A DNA stretch of 64,000 nucleotides from Certhia americana. Its lineage: Eukaryota > Chordata > Aves > Passeriformes > Certhiidae. The stretch covers positions 66,953,331-67,017,330 of the forward strand of contig CM031878.1 of the NCBI GenBank assembly GCA_018697195.1. The letters are read 5' to 3'. Below are positions 37,166-51,700 of the stretch, piece by piece. The notes under the pieces were generated by a model. The model saw nothing but the letters and a program-made list of their open reading frames with translations, was not told the origin of the DNA and did not search any database. Each line of letters starts with the position of its first letter. The first letter of the stretch is position 1. The position numbers and the translations under genes are program-made.

Positions 37166-37735
37166 AGTCACAGATTTACAGAAGGTTTGAGTCTGGAAGG
37201 GACCTCTGGATATCACCCAGTAGAAACCATCTGCTCAAAACAGGATCAGATAGATTGGGTTGCTCAGGGCTTTGGTTATCTCCAAAAACGGAGGCTTTGC
37301 AACCACTCCAGACAACCTGTTGCACTGTTTGATCTTTCTCACATTACGAAAAGCAACAAAGCAAACAGCTTGATTGGAATCTCCTGAGTTTCAATTTGTG
37401 CCCTATATCTTTGGTCCAGTCACTGGGCACCATTGCCCCACCCCCATAAGCTCCCCCACTCCCCATTGTTTGTTCATGTGGAGGATATTCCCCTCAGCCT
37501 TTCCTTTTCCAGGCTGACCAGTCCCAGCTGTCTCAGCTGCTCCTCACATGTTGCACACTCTGAGCACTTTTGCTGCCTTTTGCTGGGCTGACTCCAGTCT
37601 GTCCACATGTCTCACCCTGGGAAGCCCAGATTGGACCCAGCACTTCAGGTGTTTCTCTGTAGTAGTGATCAGGGGAGAAGGATCACCTGCCTTGACCTGC
37701 TGGCAACTCCTAAAGCTGCCCAGAAGGTGCCACTT
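37166..37735 (-). mobile_element. CR1 LINE, 5'-truncated 3' part
   Basis: Read on the minus strand this is about 570 bp of the CR1 3' region. On the plus strand the landmarks run in the expected reversed order: CTGGAAGGGACCTCTGGATA, TCTGCTCAAAACAGGATCAG, AACCTGTTGCACTGTTTGA, GTCACTGGGCACCATTG, TTTTCCAGGCTGACCAGTCC, CTTTTGCTGGGCTGACTCCA, then GGGGAGAAGGATCACCTGCC and GACCTGCTGGCAA. These match remembered CR1 sequence through the reverse-transcriptase end and the 3' UTR. The terminal octamer repeat near 37166-37180 is decayed. Small insertions and deletions break the coding part, so it is inactive. CR1 copies in birds are mostly 5' truncated like this. The left boundary is approximate by about 10 bp and the right by about 25 bp. 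Confidence 0.93.
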
Positions 37736-40700
37736 GCTGCAGATTTCCTATTAACAGGAGATACACACATGCACTGAACGTTCCACAACGGTCTTTGATA
37801 GTCACCTCTTAAATGTGATCGACTAACCCCTCACTTTGCACAAACCCATAAACTGAAAGGCATTTTTATAATGGAAAGTAGAAAGTTTCAACAGTCTCAC
37901 ATGAGCACACACCTATTACTGGGCAGATGGTGCCTGTGTATCTCACGGAGATTGACTCTTGCTTCCAACCTGAGCACAGGCAGTGCAGCTCATCCAGGAC
38001 TGAAATGGAGGGAACCACATGACACTTATCACTTCTCCTACCTAGCCCTCACATTCAGAGCTGAAGAAGTTTCCACAGTAGGTCTCTTTTCTTCTATTAC
38101 AGCTGCTTTGACTGGTGATGAACGAAAGGTTATTAAACAGGTCTCCTACTCATCTGTCTCTGTGCAGACTCTTACCTGGCCCTCAGTCCTCCCTAGCACT
38201 GAGACTGGAGACTTCTCAGGGCTCTTATCCTGCACTCTAAAAGGAAAAAGAAAATCCCCCCATTTCCACACCAGCTTTTAAATAAAAATTTCACACATAT
38301 AATTTCACCTCTTTCAAGCTTATTATCACGTGCCAGAAACTGTGTTGAGGGATATCCTCTTATTTAAACAGATCCCACTGAAGGCCTGATGTAATTAAGT
38401 CTTGGATTTCCAGGTCAGCAATGTATATAGATATAAAATGCATTCAAGGTATAAAAGCACAAAACAATGATCTGAATGTGTCCTACACTTTCTACACATT
38501 TTAATTTTATTTTGTTTATTTTTTCTTTCTAAACGAAAAGTTTAGATCCTGGTATACAGGTATTGTTTTTCATTGACTCATCTGGTGTAAATTCTGCCCA
38601 TATTGAATAATGTCCAGTACTAACAGTGCTTTGATGAACACAAAATGAAAATGAAGAGGAAATTAAACTATTTAGCAAAATTTTATTTCTCATTGTTTCA
38701 TTAGCAAATTAAGTACAGTACAGTCCCCAAACAGATTAGAAAATTTAGACAACTTTCTTTCCCAGAAGCACCCCCTTCTCACTTTTAAAATGGAGGCTGG
38801 GTAATATTTATTTCTGATTGGAGGCTTTAAAACTAATGAGAACAGTTCATTTAGTAAAACAACAATTAACGCTGAGAGAATTATATATGCCTCTTGGGTT
38901 TTTAAAACTTTGGAAGCTATTCTAAAAATATATATTCCTGAGATAATATTCTTTTAAAATGACTGTCCATGCTTTTATGTTTAATAAGCTGAAGACTTAC
39001 AGTTTAAGGTAAATAATACAGTACTGCTATAAACCTCAGGATACCAAATGTGTCTATTATATCTATATAAATAATGCATGATTATATGATCACTTTCTGA
39101 TGGTAATTCCCCCTCTTACAGCTGCATATTAAAGTCACAGCAGATTATTTTTTCCACTCACACATACGTATTTAATTCTCTTGCTAGAATATTGTTGAGA
39201 TGCTTTTGTAGGCATGCCTACATTAGCAACTTTCTATTAACATCAGATAATTTAAAACAAAAAATTTGACATCTCTACTAAAAATCTAATAGTCATGGTA
39301 TAAGGTAGTTCCACCACTTCTTTTCATTTTACCTTATTTAATTTTGTTTGTCTTTACTGAATTTCACTTGATGGATATTTAGTGCACTTGCATTACCACC
39401 TCATAGTGCTTGCAAAAAATATTCAAATTATTTGCTAAATGGCTGGACTTGTGGTAATTTACCAATGAAAATAATTTTTAAAATAGAGCTGAGTCTATTT
39501 TCCAAGAAGCTAGATACCCCATCATCATGAGGAGGTATGTATCAGGGTGGAACTAAAGTTCCAACTAAAATGGAATCCTAAATTTTAGTACTTAGGTGGT
39601 GTAGTTTTGAGAAAACCCTCACCTTCAGAGAAAAATTGAAATAAAACACAAACGTATGATGCAGATGTTTCAGGTAATGCAAAAATATGACAGTCTATAA
39701 CTGAGTTGTGACTATTGACAGTGTACTAACTGCCTGAAAAGCACCAGTTTTGTGTTTTTCTCCCAATTGTTTGTTGATACATGGGATTTGTAGAACTTAA
39801 ACCAGCAGATTTGAAAAATAAACATTCAATTTCTTGCAACCTTTTTTTCATTTTAGCTTTTCTCAGAACTTTATAAACGCTAATGAACCAGGTCTCAGAG
39901 GTGTGTAACACTAAGAGAAGTAATTCTTGGACTGTACTGTAAGAATCCAATTATGAAAGAGAACAGTTTAGTAGAAGTAGAGCAGAACAATCTACACTAA
40001 AAGAGTGTGCCAAAGAGCCTTTGCAATGTCAGGATAGACCTTTTCCTGGTATTAATTAAAGCATCACCGCTTTTGACAATGCTAAATATGAGCTGCACTA
40101 AAGTGAGAGGACATCACCAATCTAGACCAATTGCAGCATCAGATCAAAGGAAGGTCTACTTTCTATTTATGCCTCAACACAACAGCATGATTTATAAGGC
40201 CTGGCAAGAGCAGAATTGAGAAAATACGGATACCCACTCCCAAGCTTCCCACCTGAAACTTACAAACAATTTACTTGTAGTTCATATTTTCCAAATACTA
40301 CATACATTCTTGGGTTTTTTTGTAAACAAATACAAGTAAATCCAACTGAAAAATACATTTTTTTTAAAAAAAAAGATAAATGCTTTCCAAGAAAGAGGTT
40401 TTATATAATGCAGCATGACCTGTAAAATACAACCAAATTTCTCTTGAGTCACACTGAACAACACCATCCAGGACACCCAGTATTGTGAAATATAAAATTT
40501 GACCCCCTGTAGCTCAGCTCTCCAGGGCACTAATACTTCTTTTATTTAATTCTTAAAGGACACCCTTATATTGATATAGTGCTGAAAATGGTCAAAAGGA
40601 AGTTTTGACTTCATTTTTCTTCATCAGCTTCCTAGATTAATCAGATGGAACTGTGATGGAGTTTCTACCAGCTTCCTGAAGTTAGTCAGTAAAGAAAACT

Positions 40701-43700
40701 CTTTAAATGCATAACCATTCTGAATTCCTGTAACCTTTCAACTATGAGAATGAGAAACCAAGTGGTCTGACATATATTTAGTGTGGGAATGGTTACTCAG
40801 CTAATTGTTTCTCCACAGAACCATAGAAGTTGCCGCCACTGCATCTCTGCATCCCACTTGACACCAGAGGAGGTGAAGACGCCAAAGAGAGGCTGCAAAT
40901 CTGTCCATATTTCAATGTATAAAAGTGAAAAATTTTGTCTTTTCCATTAGTTTTGGGTCACAAATGACATTAAATTTGCTTAAATTGCACATCACATACA
41001 TACTTCATCATCTATTCATGCAATGGCCAAAATTAGCAATTTAAAATTCAGGGTTTCCAGGTCATTTCATATTCTGTTAAATTTCTATAAGACCAAAATA
41101 TTCAGGGAGAACTTTTAAAATCATGTAACACTCTTCAAAGAAAAAAACAAAGGTTCAGGGATCTGATTAACAGTGACCCCAAAACCAATCTACTAAAAAG
41201 GTAGGGCAGAGGTGGGGGAAGAATAATAAACGAGTGCAGAATGATTTACTGAAACTGTTTCTATGGTTTAGGTTTTTGGTACCAGGACTGAAATAACAGT
41301 GGCCTAGGATCCTCAGACAGAATGTTTACTCTGGATTACTGGAGTCTGGCAGATTTCAACCAAGTTGCTTCTGGAGCACTGTAGAATGAAGCATCTATTT
41401 TAAATTTGTTGTTACCTCCCCACACCCCTCAGCTCTACCAAAAGTGTAAAATGGCTATTCTGGAAAGAAAAAAAAAATAGTAAAAAAATTGGTCAGCTCC
41501 TACTATATTTTTGCAGCTGGACGTTCTGCATGCTTGTGGAATGCATCTGCAAATACACTGTGCTTCTTTTACAGTCGGGAAATGATATTTCAGAACAAGC
41601 TCTTGTAAAACAATGCTCCATTTTCTGCGGTTTGGGGAGAAGCCAACACAAAATTTAGATTTCTTCCTTTTTCATATACGAACTCTATAATAAACAAAAC
41701 TAACTCCATAAAGCAGATTTACAATGCTGCCTTTGTGTGGTGTTCAGCACAACTACAAAATATTACGTTGCTCAGAATTAATTCTGGTGAAAATGTATGT
41801 TGCCAGCAGCTTGGATAATTACAAGGAAAGGCAGTTAGTAATGAATTCCTTTAACTCTGCATTCAAATCTCAGGACTGAATGTTGCCTATTATTGCAGTT
41901 CAAAGGCAACTATCTCTAGAATTGTTCTTTTAATGTTTGCTCGATGGTTTTAGTTGTTCTTTTCTTGTAGGCGCACAATTGTTGTCTTGATCTTTGTGAT
42001 AAAAAGAGCTACACTGGAGCTTTGTAGTGAATCCAGTTGGCTTGGTAATGTGCCCGTAGTCAGAATTCCAAAGTGGGAAGACAATAGCTTAGAAAATATA
42101 AGGCTGAGAGTTGTTTGTTCAGGGCTGTGGGAATCTAACACAGACCTGTGAAACCAATGAGCTCTCTCTGCTACATCCACATTCATAAAGTAACTATCCA
42201 ATCCTACCCTTTTGTCTTTTCCCAAACCAGACTTATAACCACACTTTAAGCAAATGTGGCAACTTCTTTGTATCCCTGCTTCTACCAAAATTCCCAGTGT
42301 GCTATAATTCTTTCCCTTCATGTTAAAGCTTCATTAGCTTAGTTCGTACAAAGTCGCATTTATTTCCCTAAATAACTATGTGTCAACACAAAGGGTTTCA
42401 CTTAGAGAGACAAAAGCAAAAGCTGCTTTTAAAACCTAGTGTCAGTTTTCACAGGGTCACAAATTACATTCCAAAGATATTTTATGGGGGTTTCCAGAAA
42501 TAATATTAGAATACATGTCTGTCATTTATATCTTAATTGAAAACGTAGAATTTCTAGGTTGTATCTGAGTAATCTGTTGCATCTGTAGATCTCAAAGGAT
42601 GTTGTAAAATGCTCTGTAAAAACTGAAGCACAGAGATCATGTTTCAAGTCAGAGACAGAATGAGGAACAAAACACGGGTCTGGCAACGGCACATGTCTTG
42701 CTATACTGCTACACTGAAATGCAAAACAGGAGCAAAGGAGCTAGCAGAAGGACACAGAGAGAGGAAAAGTGAGTGAGGCTTGGCTACCTCCTCAGCAGCT
42801 GGAGTAGCAGCTTGTTTTTGGTGGCCTTTAAGTGCAACAGCAGCTGACTTGAATGACAGAATGACAGCTAGAGCAAACGTGTGGCTGTCATTCCAGATGA
42901 ATGATATTTGGCTGGGGCATTGTGGCAAGATTTACACCTCCAAGAACCTTTGGAAAATATGCAAGGAACCAATACTATATAAGTCCATTTAGTTGAGATA
43001 AACTGAGAGGGGGTCAGCAAAGCCAAGAAAGTATTAGTCACATTGTTTCAGAGGAGAGACAAGTTGTCCTTCTCAAGATGTCCAGAAGATTGACAGGCAA
43101 ACGCTTCAGCAAAGGCAAGAGATTACCATTTCCTCATGCAACAGGAAAAAGTATTGTGGGATTAACTCTTTCTGTGGCACGGGTATGAAATGTAGAGGTA
43201 GCTTAAATTCTCCCTGTCTTCACTTCTCTGAGTCATAGGATAAGGTGGGGACCTTGAAGGTTGCCCCAAAGTTATATGATAAAGTAAGAATGTGTATTCT
43301 TGTTCTTTTTCTTTCCTTTTCTGAAACCAAATGTGACTCTACACATCAATCACAAAGTAATGCAGTAAATTTAAAAAACTTGGATGAGATTGGAGAGGGT
43401 GACAATGGTGACACCTCACTCACCTGACAGATGACAGGATATTTTCCTTCAAACACGTGGGTATCAATAATTACTGTCCATGGGTTAGAGCACCTTTCTG
43501 CTTGGAGAAGCTCTGCAAGCTTTTTTTTTTAGACCAACTTTTGTCACAGTGACCTGTGCAGCTGCTCAGCTACTCAGTCACCCAAAACCTGCTTCCATTG
43601 TTCTTCCTATCATACGCAGTCAGTGTGTGGGTAAACATGCACAACATTGTGGGCACAAACAGAAACAAGCCAACTGTCCTCAAGAAGGCTCTAGGGTCAC

Positions 43701-43760
43701 TGCAGTTTCATTTGTACCCTTTAGACTGTGATCAGATTGTATAAATAGAACTTGTCTTCC
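37736..43760. other. AT-rich non-coding DNA
   Basis: Contains the 136-codon plus-strand frame 37871-38281 and the 123-codon minus-strand frame 41950-42321, neither with a recognisable domain. The first lies in slightly GC-richer DNA next to the CR1 and could be part of an older unrecognised repeat. From 38300 to 39700 the DNA is very AT-rich with no open frame above 60 codons. No RNA gene or further transposon was recognised. Confidence 0.55.
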
Positions 43761-43766
43761 TTCCAG

Positions 43767-43896
43767 TGAGGTGCCGACTGCTGAGCCCATGGGTTGGAAA
43801 ATAATGTGTTCAGATTCTAGCAGGATTGCTAACATGATCCTCTTACTAGCTGATGAAGAAAACTTGGCAACAACCCTTGTTAAATTTCAAGATCAG
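43767..43896 (+). other. Exon-like segment of unknown identity
   Basis: A pyrimidine-rich stretch ending TTCCAG (43761-43766) precedes 130 bp that stay open in one frame, then a donor-like CAG|GTAGGA at 43894-43902. Read with one leading base the segment gives 43 codons in phase, including the acidic and hydrophobic stretch ILLLADEENLATTLVKFQDQ. A TATAAATAG string lies at 43740-43748, so a transcription start just upstream is an alternative. The frame continues past the donor to 44004, and I recognise no protein family. Single acceptor/donor pairs of this quality arise often by chance in long non-coding DNA. Confidence 0.18.
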
Positions 43897-44659
43897 GTAG
43901 GATCCATAATCAATGCATCTCTCCTTTGGTTTAGCTCAAAACATGAAGATGCCCTACTATCTTTATATAGAACCAGATGTCTGGCTTTTAACAGCAGGTC
44001 TTAATTGGCATTTCTTCTGTTTCAATTCACTAGAAGGTAATTCTTAAAAAAAAAGGCTAATATTCAGTAAGTTTTTTATGATGAGTCCTGATGCTCTGAA
44101 GATAGCAGCTTTCAAGTACAACCGTTTCACTAGCAGGGTGTGGACTTTTCTGCTCAGAATTAAATGGGTGGGTAATCCTACAAAAGAATTTGAGGAAAAA
44201 CCTTGTCACAATAAGTAATGTTGGGGGGAAATCCTTGAATCTGACCCTACTGCTGCTTTCCTGAACTTATAGTCTCTGTATGGTGTAAAACCTTGGTGTT
44301 GTGTATTTGAACTAAAACAGCAAAGAGAATGGAGGCATTTATTAATGCTGCGTTAAAAAATTCGCCTGGTATTTCATGAGGAATTGATTGTGATTGAAAA
44401 TGTTATTTCATGTCTACTTAATGAACTATATAAAAATATCTATAAGGAGTCTATTGGTAATAAGCAACTTTTCCTTTTCAGTTCAGATATCTTGAACCTG
44501 ATTTACGGATGACCTGAAATATTAATTGTTCTCTATCCACAGTTTATTTTGAGTAATTTCAGAAGCTTCACTTGTACCATCCAGACCTGCTCAAAATGAA
44601 CCACTCTGATGGGTTTTTCTGTGCAATTCTGAAAACCTGGATCAGGTTTGATCATGAGG

Positions 44660-44679
44660 AAAAAAAAAAAAAAAAAAAA
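44660..44679. repeat. Poly-A tract (A20)
   Basis: Twenty A followed by GTTTATTG. It is homopolymer only. Confidence 0.9.
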
Positions 44680-47600
44680 GTTTATTGTTTGGTAGGTCAG
44701 TTGAATAAATAGCTTTAAAAATGTGACCAAAAAGCTGTGCGTCCCTACCCATTCAAGAATTAGATCTTCTGCATTAAAATTGAAATATGATTTCAATATA
44801 GTTGAATAGTTTCTTTGTTGGTTATTTTAGCAATCATTTGTCCATTTTTCTGACAATTTTCTGTAGTACCCCTACAGTTTCTGGTATATTTGCACCTCAG
44901 CTGATTTCTGTCTGCAATTTATATAGTTGTTCACAATCACAAACAGTTATCATCCCATCCCTGTCAACTAGAGCCTAGTACTATAGCATTGTACTCAAGG
45001 TTAAAGAAGCATTTGGAGTTAGTTGGTCAGAAGAACAGATACCCACACATGCAATACTAAATTCATGAATATTCATAAATGATTCAGACATCACATCCCT
45101 TGCTACTACCCAGCCATTTTACTGGTACTTTATGTTGTTCTTGTTTAATTCCCAATAGTTTCTCTAAGAACTTGCCTTGTGCTATTCTCCCCTGTTCACA
45201 AATGCTACTATGAATAAATAATCTGAAAAATTCAGGGTCCATGAATACCCATGAGACTCTCCAAGAGTTTGTTAGAGACCTCTTTAGAATGTCTTTCAAG
45301 TCCTTTCCCTGAGGAGCACACGCAATGAGGTTATCTCCTCCTAGGTCATTAAATCTAACAAACAACCATGGTACTATGTCCTCTTTCCTGGTTCCTTCCT
45401 TTCAAATTTGTCACTCTGTTTAAAGGTCTTGCTTGTATCATCTTGGACAACTAATAGTCATGGTAGGAAGATTATCCATCCTTTGGTAATTCATACAATT
45501 TTCTGAACAGAGACAGTTGTTAATCCAGCAGGAAGTAACTTTAAAAAAATGCCAGCTGAATTTACGTCTTGCTTATTTTTCTTTATCTATCTATCCTTTC
45601 CTCCAGCTTTTGTTCTAAAGCTTTGCATCAAATTAATTCTTGTCCTAATATTCTCATTCTTAAAGAGATGTCTTTAATTTGTATTTTGTGTACCAACCAT
45701 CCCTCAAGTTGGCTAACATATTAAAAAAAACCCCACTTAGTAATGGAGTTGCAGTTTCCTAGTGGGAATCTGTAAGAATCATGTAGTCTACTTGTGTCAA
45801 GAAGCACAAGGGTCAAGATGTAGTCCACTCTGATAGCTGTGAGATTTACTTCTACCAGATGAAGTGAAACATTTTGTTCAACTTAAATTTTCAGCAAATA
45901 GTTTTTCACAAAAAGTTACTTCCATTTTAGTTAAGACTAGGTATATGCGTTTTAACTTTTTATGAACAAACTGAAGAACAGATTATTCACTGAGATTTTA
46001 TTTGAATCATAAATGTAAAATCTGGTCTTTATGTATCAGCACAAGATAAATAAGATTATCTTTATAATTCACTGCCTGAATTATCGTGTGTGATTGTGAC
46101 CATACACAGCTGCATAGTATAATTTTCAGAGTTACAGTTTCAGAATTTATCTGTTAAAATATTTTAAGGTGATATTTGAAAGAGAAAGTTTACAGCTACC
46201 TATCAATCCCTGCCTTAAATGACTCTAGAAATATTAAACTGCCAAAGACCTCTCCATTTCTACAAAGATAAGTGACTTAAAAAGTAAATCTAGTTCTACC
46301 ACTCCTTTGTCTTCTTACAGGATTTTAATACTAAAAGGGGGACTGATACCTGTGGTGACAGTTTTTTCTGTCCCTAGCTGAGATCGCTGAAAGGTGATGC
46401 TTGGACTGCTGCATACTGAGTTCATCAATCCTCTGAGATTCATCTCCTGTTTTCTCATTGGTGTCAAATATTGTTTAGAAATCAGTTCAGGTGACTTATT
46501 ATATGGGAACATTTATAATGTATTTCCCCCCAAAGATCTATAACAGTTCTTTTTCCTGCTATTATGACTGCAACTTTTGTGCTTTGACAATTACTTCCCT
46601 GTGTAAATCCTTTGGTCTAAAGTCTCTTACATCTAAACAGGAAACAAGAATTCCAGAAGTAGTGTGCCATGAATATTGCACAGGAAAATAAAAGAATACT
46701 TTAAGACCCCCACACTTACTGATCTAGCTTGTAGGTGCTGTAGCATATATTTTCTGCAGAGCATTGTGGTGAAGATGCTCAGCTTGGAAGTATGTTTGTA
46801 CTTTTTTCTTCCAGTGAATGTTTTGAACACAGATATTGAACATTACTTCAAATAATGTGCTAGAGGGAAGTACATTTTGACATTTAAGTTCATGTGCATT
46901 TGAAAGCAACAATAAACAAACTTAACAAAGACAGAACTGCAATATGCAGTATGTAGGGCATTCCATGTTTATATTCTTAAAAGCTTTTAAGACACCATGC
47001 CTAATTAACAGTCCATTTTAGATGTTAACAGCCAGCTTCTTAAAGATGTTTATAGTAGATTAGTATATAAAGATTAAGAATCCCATTTTTTTCTTTTTTT
47101 CTTCTGAGTAGCAGAATATTAAAACAACATAAGTATGAAGATTCTGGGGTAAGAGAATCAATTCCACCACAGTTGAAATTATGTTCTGCCCTTAGAGAAA
47201 AGAATATAATTCACTCTGTACTGAGCCATTAAGTTGCATGCTTCCAGAAAATACATGTATGCATACTTATTAACATTTTCTAATTCAAATTTTTATTCAA
47301 ATATAAATCGCTCTTCTGACTGCATCTGTTTCTGTCAAATACACAGATACTTCTCTTTATGATGCCCTTCCTGCTTCAGAGATCCCTGAGCTAATTCATG
47401 ACACTTGACATTAATCACATGCACAGATCAACAAAGACTTTGCTTTCATATAAAAACTAATTTAGAACATATTTCTAAATTATGGCTTGTTATTGCAGTC
47501 AATTTAATTAGCTAGTTAATGACAATATCTGTTCATAATCCAAGTAGTCAAAAATATCAAGTTCAGTAATTAGACCATATAATTTCTTAACAACTCAATC

Positions 47601-48770
47601 TTATAATGGAAAAGTGCTGTGCTTTAAGTCAATTTGCTTCTAATACCCTTCTATATTCAAAATTAGAAATTCCTAGGTGTATTCTTTTGACATTCAAAGC
47701 TTGGAAAAAAAAAATTTGGGTTAGAAAACTCAGCTCCCCTCTGTATTGCACAGTAAATTGCATGTAAGTTATATTGCATTGTCTATCATTTTTCCAGACC
47801 TTTCTGAATGTATCCTCTTTATCTAAATACTGGGCTGAAGAATCTAGTATAAAACAATTGCAAACATTTAATCTTTGTTAGACAATTGTAATGATAAAAC
47901 AATTACAGACTACTGTAGCAAGTAATATTGGACCATGTTATCAACAGAGACACAGAACATTACTTCAATAGATGTGACAAAGGAAAGCATAGTTTAGCAG
48001 TTAAGACTGTTTTAAAAAATCCCCCACAAACCTAACAAAGACAGTACCACAAATCCAAACTGACACTTATAGTAACCCATGGCAATGAAAAAAATCCTGT
48101 CAAAAAAGCATTAGAATAAGCTAATTTCATTTCTCCCAGCCGCCTGCCTTTCAATTCTTTATCCCTGCTATCAGGTTTGAATAAATTTCATCTCTCACGC
48201 TACAAGTAATGAGCAGGCAATGACTTATGAAGCAAAGAGACCAAGTTGAGACAGAATTAGAATACAATTTTAATGAGACAGAGCTGAGAAAGTGGAAGTG
48301 TTACTCTTTTGACAGACTTGGCAAAATACCCAACATTATTTCAAATGTTCTTTCCTCTCTATAGGGAAACTGTCATTTTTTAAAAAATGGGACTACTCAG
48401 GAGAATACTTTTAGGGGTATATTGTTAACGTGATTTAAGTGAAGAACAAGTCATTAAAGAATTTGTTTTATAGAAGACCAAATAGGACTTAAAATACATT
48501 AAAAGTCACACTGGATGACAGAGAAACACAGGAACTTTATGCTCTGCTTTGCTGGTATCCTTCTACAGGATCAGTCTTTCCAAAACTGTTCTGTGGCCAT
48601 CTGAATAACACTACATCATCATTCAGGAGTCTAGAAATAGAATACTCATAATTACTCACAAGACTTAGGACTTTCTAGGTCTGATGACTCCCTGTCTCTA
48701 GCACCATTCCACATCAACAATATCAAATGAGAAGGAGGCCTCAAGAAAATTGAGTCTCTCTGCAAGATAG

Positions 48771-48797
48771 AAAAAAAAAAAAGAAAAAAAAAAGAAG
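48771..48797. repeat. A-rich tract
   Basis: A12-G-A10-GAAG. It is low-complexity purine sequence. Confidence 0.88.
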
Positions 48798-51700
48798 TCA
48801 AGAAAGGCGAGCAAGCTGACAAAAAGTCATTTGATGAAACTAGCGGAAATTCATCCTAAGATCTAGACACAAAAATAGATGCATTTAATATGGGAATGAA
48901 TTCTGGCAATCAGAAAAAGTGACAGGAGACAATGAAGCAGAGTGATTTTGAATAGAGTTAAAAATAAAAGACATGTATTTTATACATAGGATGAAATAAA
49001 ATGAAAGACCTAAACAGCATGGGTTTTTCTACTAACTTTACCTAAGTCTTACGAGCATAACCCTTGTGCCCTTCCTTCCAGTGTTATGTAAAAGCCATCT
49101 GTCAAATTGATCTGTTAATGGAACAAGTTGAAAGAATAGTAACTATATAAATAGTAACTGTACTATACAAGTACTTTTTTATTTCCTACCCTAAATCCCT
49201 ATTTAAACTACACTGTTCTCATACTTGCCTGTTCCATACTTCTTTCTTACTTTAAGCCACAAACCAAATTTAGAGAACAGGTTAAGCCTGCTTGTTTCAG
49301 GAGCCTTAGACTCTGTCTATTCTGCCTTTTCCTGACAAACCTGAGATCATCCTGGTTACACTCCAAGATAGCTGGAGGCAAGCCAGCTCTGATCTAAAAA
49401 TTGTGTAACTGCTTTAGTGCCTCTTAGTAGGGCTTATTAGCTTGGGCTCAGAGCCATGCTAATGTGGTTACACAGCTTCTAGTCTGGACCAAGTTCAGGT
49501 CTAGTTGGTTTGGAGAGAATTCTTTTTTTTGCCTGCTTTCACTTGCACAGGCACAGTCTGACAAAACCACCCTTTGTCACTTCTTAGCACACAAAACCCA
49601 GCTCATTCTCACTTAAAATTGATAAGAATGAAAATCTTTTACAAAGTATATTAGAACTCTTATGTAATGTTGGAAAACAAATTGGCAAGTCATACTACAT
49701 AAAAAAAAGGTGATAGAAAGGGTATACAGAAGAAACCCCTTAGTTGCAACATCAAATTTTACAAAAATGCAAGTACTGGGAAGTAGTATCTTTAACTGAA
49801 GAACAGTTAGACTTTTCTCACATTAAAATAAAAAAAAAAAATTACAGTCTCAAACAAAGCATAATTCAGTATTTCTGATATACAATTTATGCACTCCCTA
49901 CTCAAGATTAGCAGTTTTAAAGGATGTAACAAAGACATGCATCCTCTGAATAAAGCAAAAGATTTAGAATAGGCTGTACAAATTTGAGCCCTCTTTCTTT
50001 TAGGACTCTCTGTTCAAAATTGTATTTCTCCTTCTCCTCGATTTACCTGAAACCAGTCTGACTGGGTAAAATGGGTAAATATTGACAGATATGCTGTTGA
50101 GGCTGAAGAAGTTTTATTTCATTATTACATTTGTTGTTAAATGCCAGAGCTATGCAAGCCAGCAAGAAGACCGTCATCTGCCTCCTTAACCTTACAGAAG
50201 AGCTTTTGACTGGTCTGAGTGTGTATTCTTGGAAATATAGCAAGTTGTACAGGCACAGTCAGTAATTTTCTTTTATTAGAGTACTCTATTGAAAGTGGCT
50301 GAAGATGTCACATTTTCATTTTTCTCTGAAACCTCCTTCCCAGAAGAACTTTTCAATGCCATCATCTCAGCTACTTGGAGCGAAGTGCTTTCTGATTTTG
50401 TCCCTGTGTTTTCAGTACTTTCTCCAGAAACAGAGAATTGTGTACTAACTCAGTTCTCAGAAACTTGAGGAAATCTGATTTGGTTTTGCTGAAGAAAACT
50501 GGGGAGAATTCTGAGAAGACAGAAACCAGACAGTGTGAAAGGTAAATATGCTGTATAATAAAATGGTGGAAATATGCTTCACAAAGACATTTATTTTTGC
50601 TTTATGCTTAGTAGTAATCTTCATTCTTAGCAAATTATACCCACAATGTGCACGGATACATAGCTGGTGAAAGGGCTAATGAAGAGTGTGATGGGAAGGG
50701 CATTGTTAACTGGTCCTGGAGAAGGGAGGCCACATCTCACCTAGCAGATTAGGGAAGACCCTTGAGTGGTCATTACACAGATTTGCTCTTTCAAACTGCT
50801 CATTCCAGAAAAAAGAAACTCATTTTACCAGAGCTATCAGAAGCCCCTATAGCCAGCTGGTCAATTAGATCAGTCTGCAGAAGATAGTCATCTATTGCTG
50901 TAGAAAGCACCTAGTTCCCAATTCTGTCTTGAACAAAATCAGCAATGCAGATAATCTAATCTGGATTAAGAAAAATCTGAGAGACAGAGCATTATACACA
51001 GCTGCAACATATTAGATATTAGATTTTCTGGTGAACAGTCCTCTGGCATGAGTGGTCAAATATATCTAAATATGCAAAGCCATACTGAAAAATCAAAACA
51101 GGTGGCAACTTCTTCCATATTTTCCTTTTTTTTCTGTATTTTTTTTTTTGACATAAATAGTTTATCTTGCCATGATGCTCTTATCTTGCACAATGAAACA
51201 GTACTGCCTGCCAAGCAGACACATTACATTTTGATGTCTGACATGACAAAGGAAAAGAAAAGCATATATTGCCTCAGGGCCTTCTTAAGGCAAAACACTT
51301 TCTTAATCTTAGCCATAGGAATATAGAACAGACATAGAAGAGTTATGAAATAGTAAAAGTAAACAGTTTAGGGAAAAAAACTGAAGCAAACTCATCTCTA
51401 GATCTTTAGTCTTTGGGATCCTGAGATTAGTTACTTCTGGCACGTTTTCATTAATAACCCTGAGATAACCTGATCATAAGTCCGTGTCCTTAAAACATTC
51501 TGAAGTTTGTATTTTCTCCTCATCTGCTTCCAAGCAAACAGCACTTTGTGCTGCCACAAGACATTCTGGGTAAAATCTTACTGAAACAGTCATTGCAGAG
51601 GCAATGATCCTCCAGACCTCCCCATGAGGTCAGTGCTGTGAGGTGGTTGTTGTCACAGCCTTGTACAGCCTTCTGGGGTACCTCCTGACAATGAGGCTGA

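Noticed and set aside
37091..37180. Poly-A next to CR1 taken as the element's tail
   Set aside because: CR1 ends in short octamer repeats, not poly-A, and the A tract is on the opposite strand to the element's sense.
37871..38281. 136-codon plus-strand open frame
   Set aside because: No recognisable domain; serine/threonine-rich composition and proximity to a CR1 fragment suggest chance or an old repeat.
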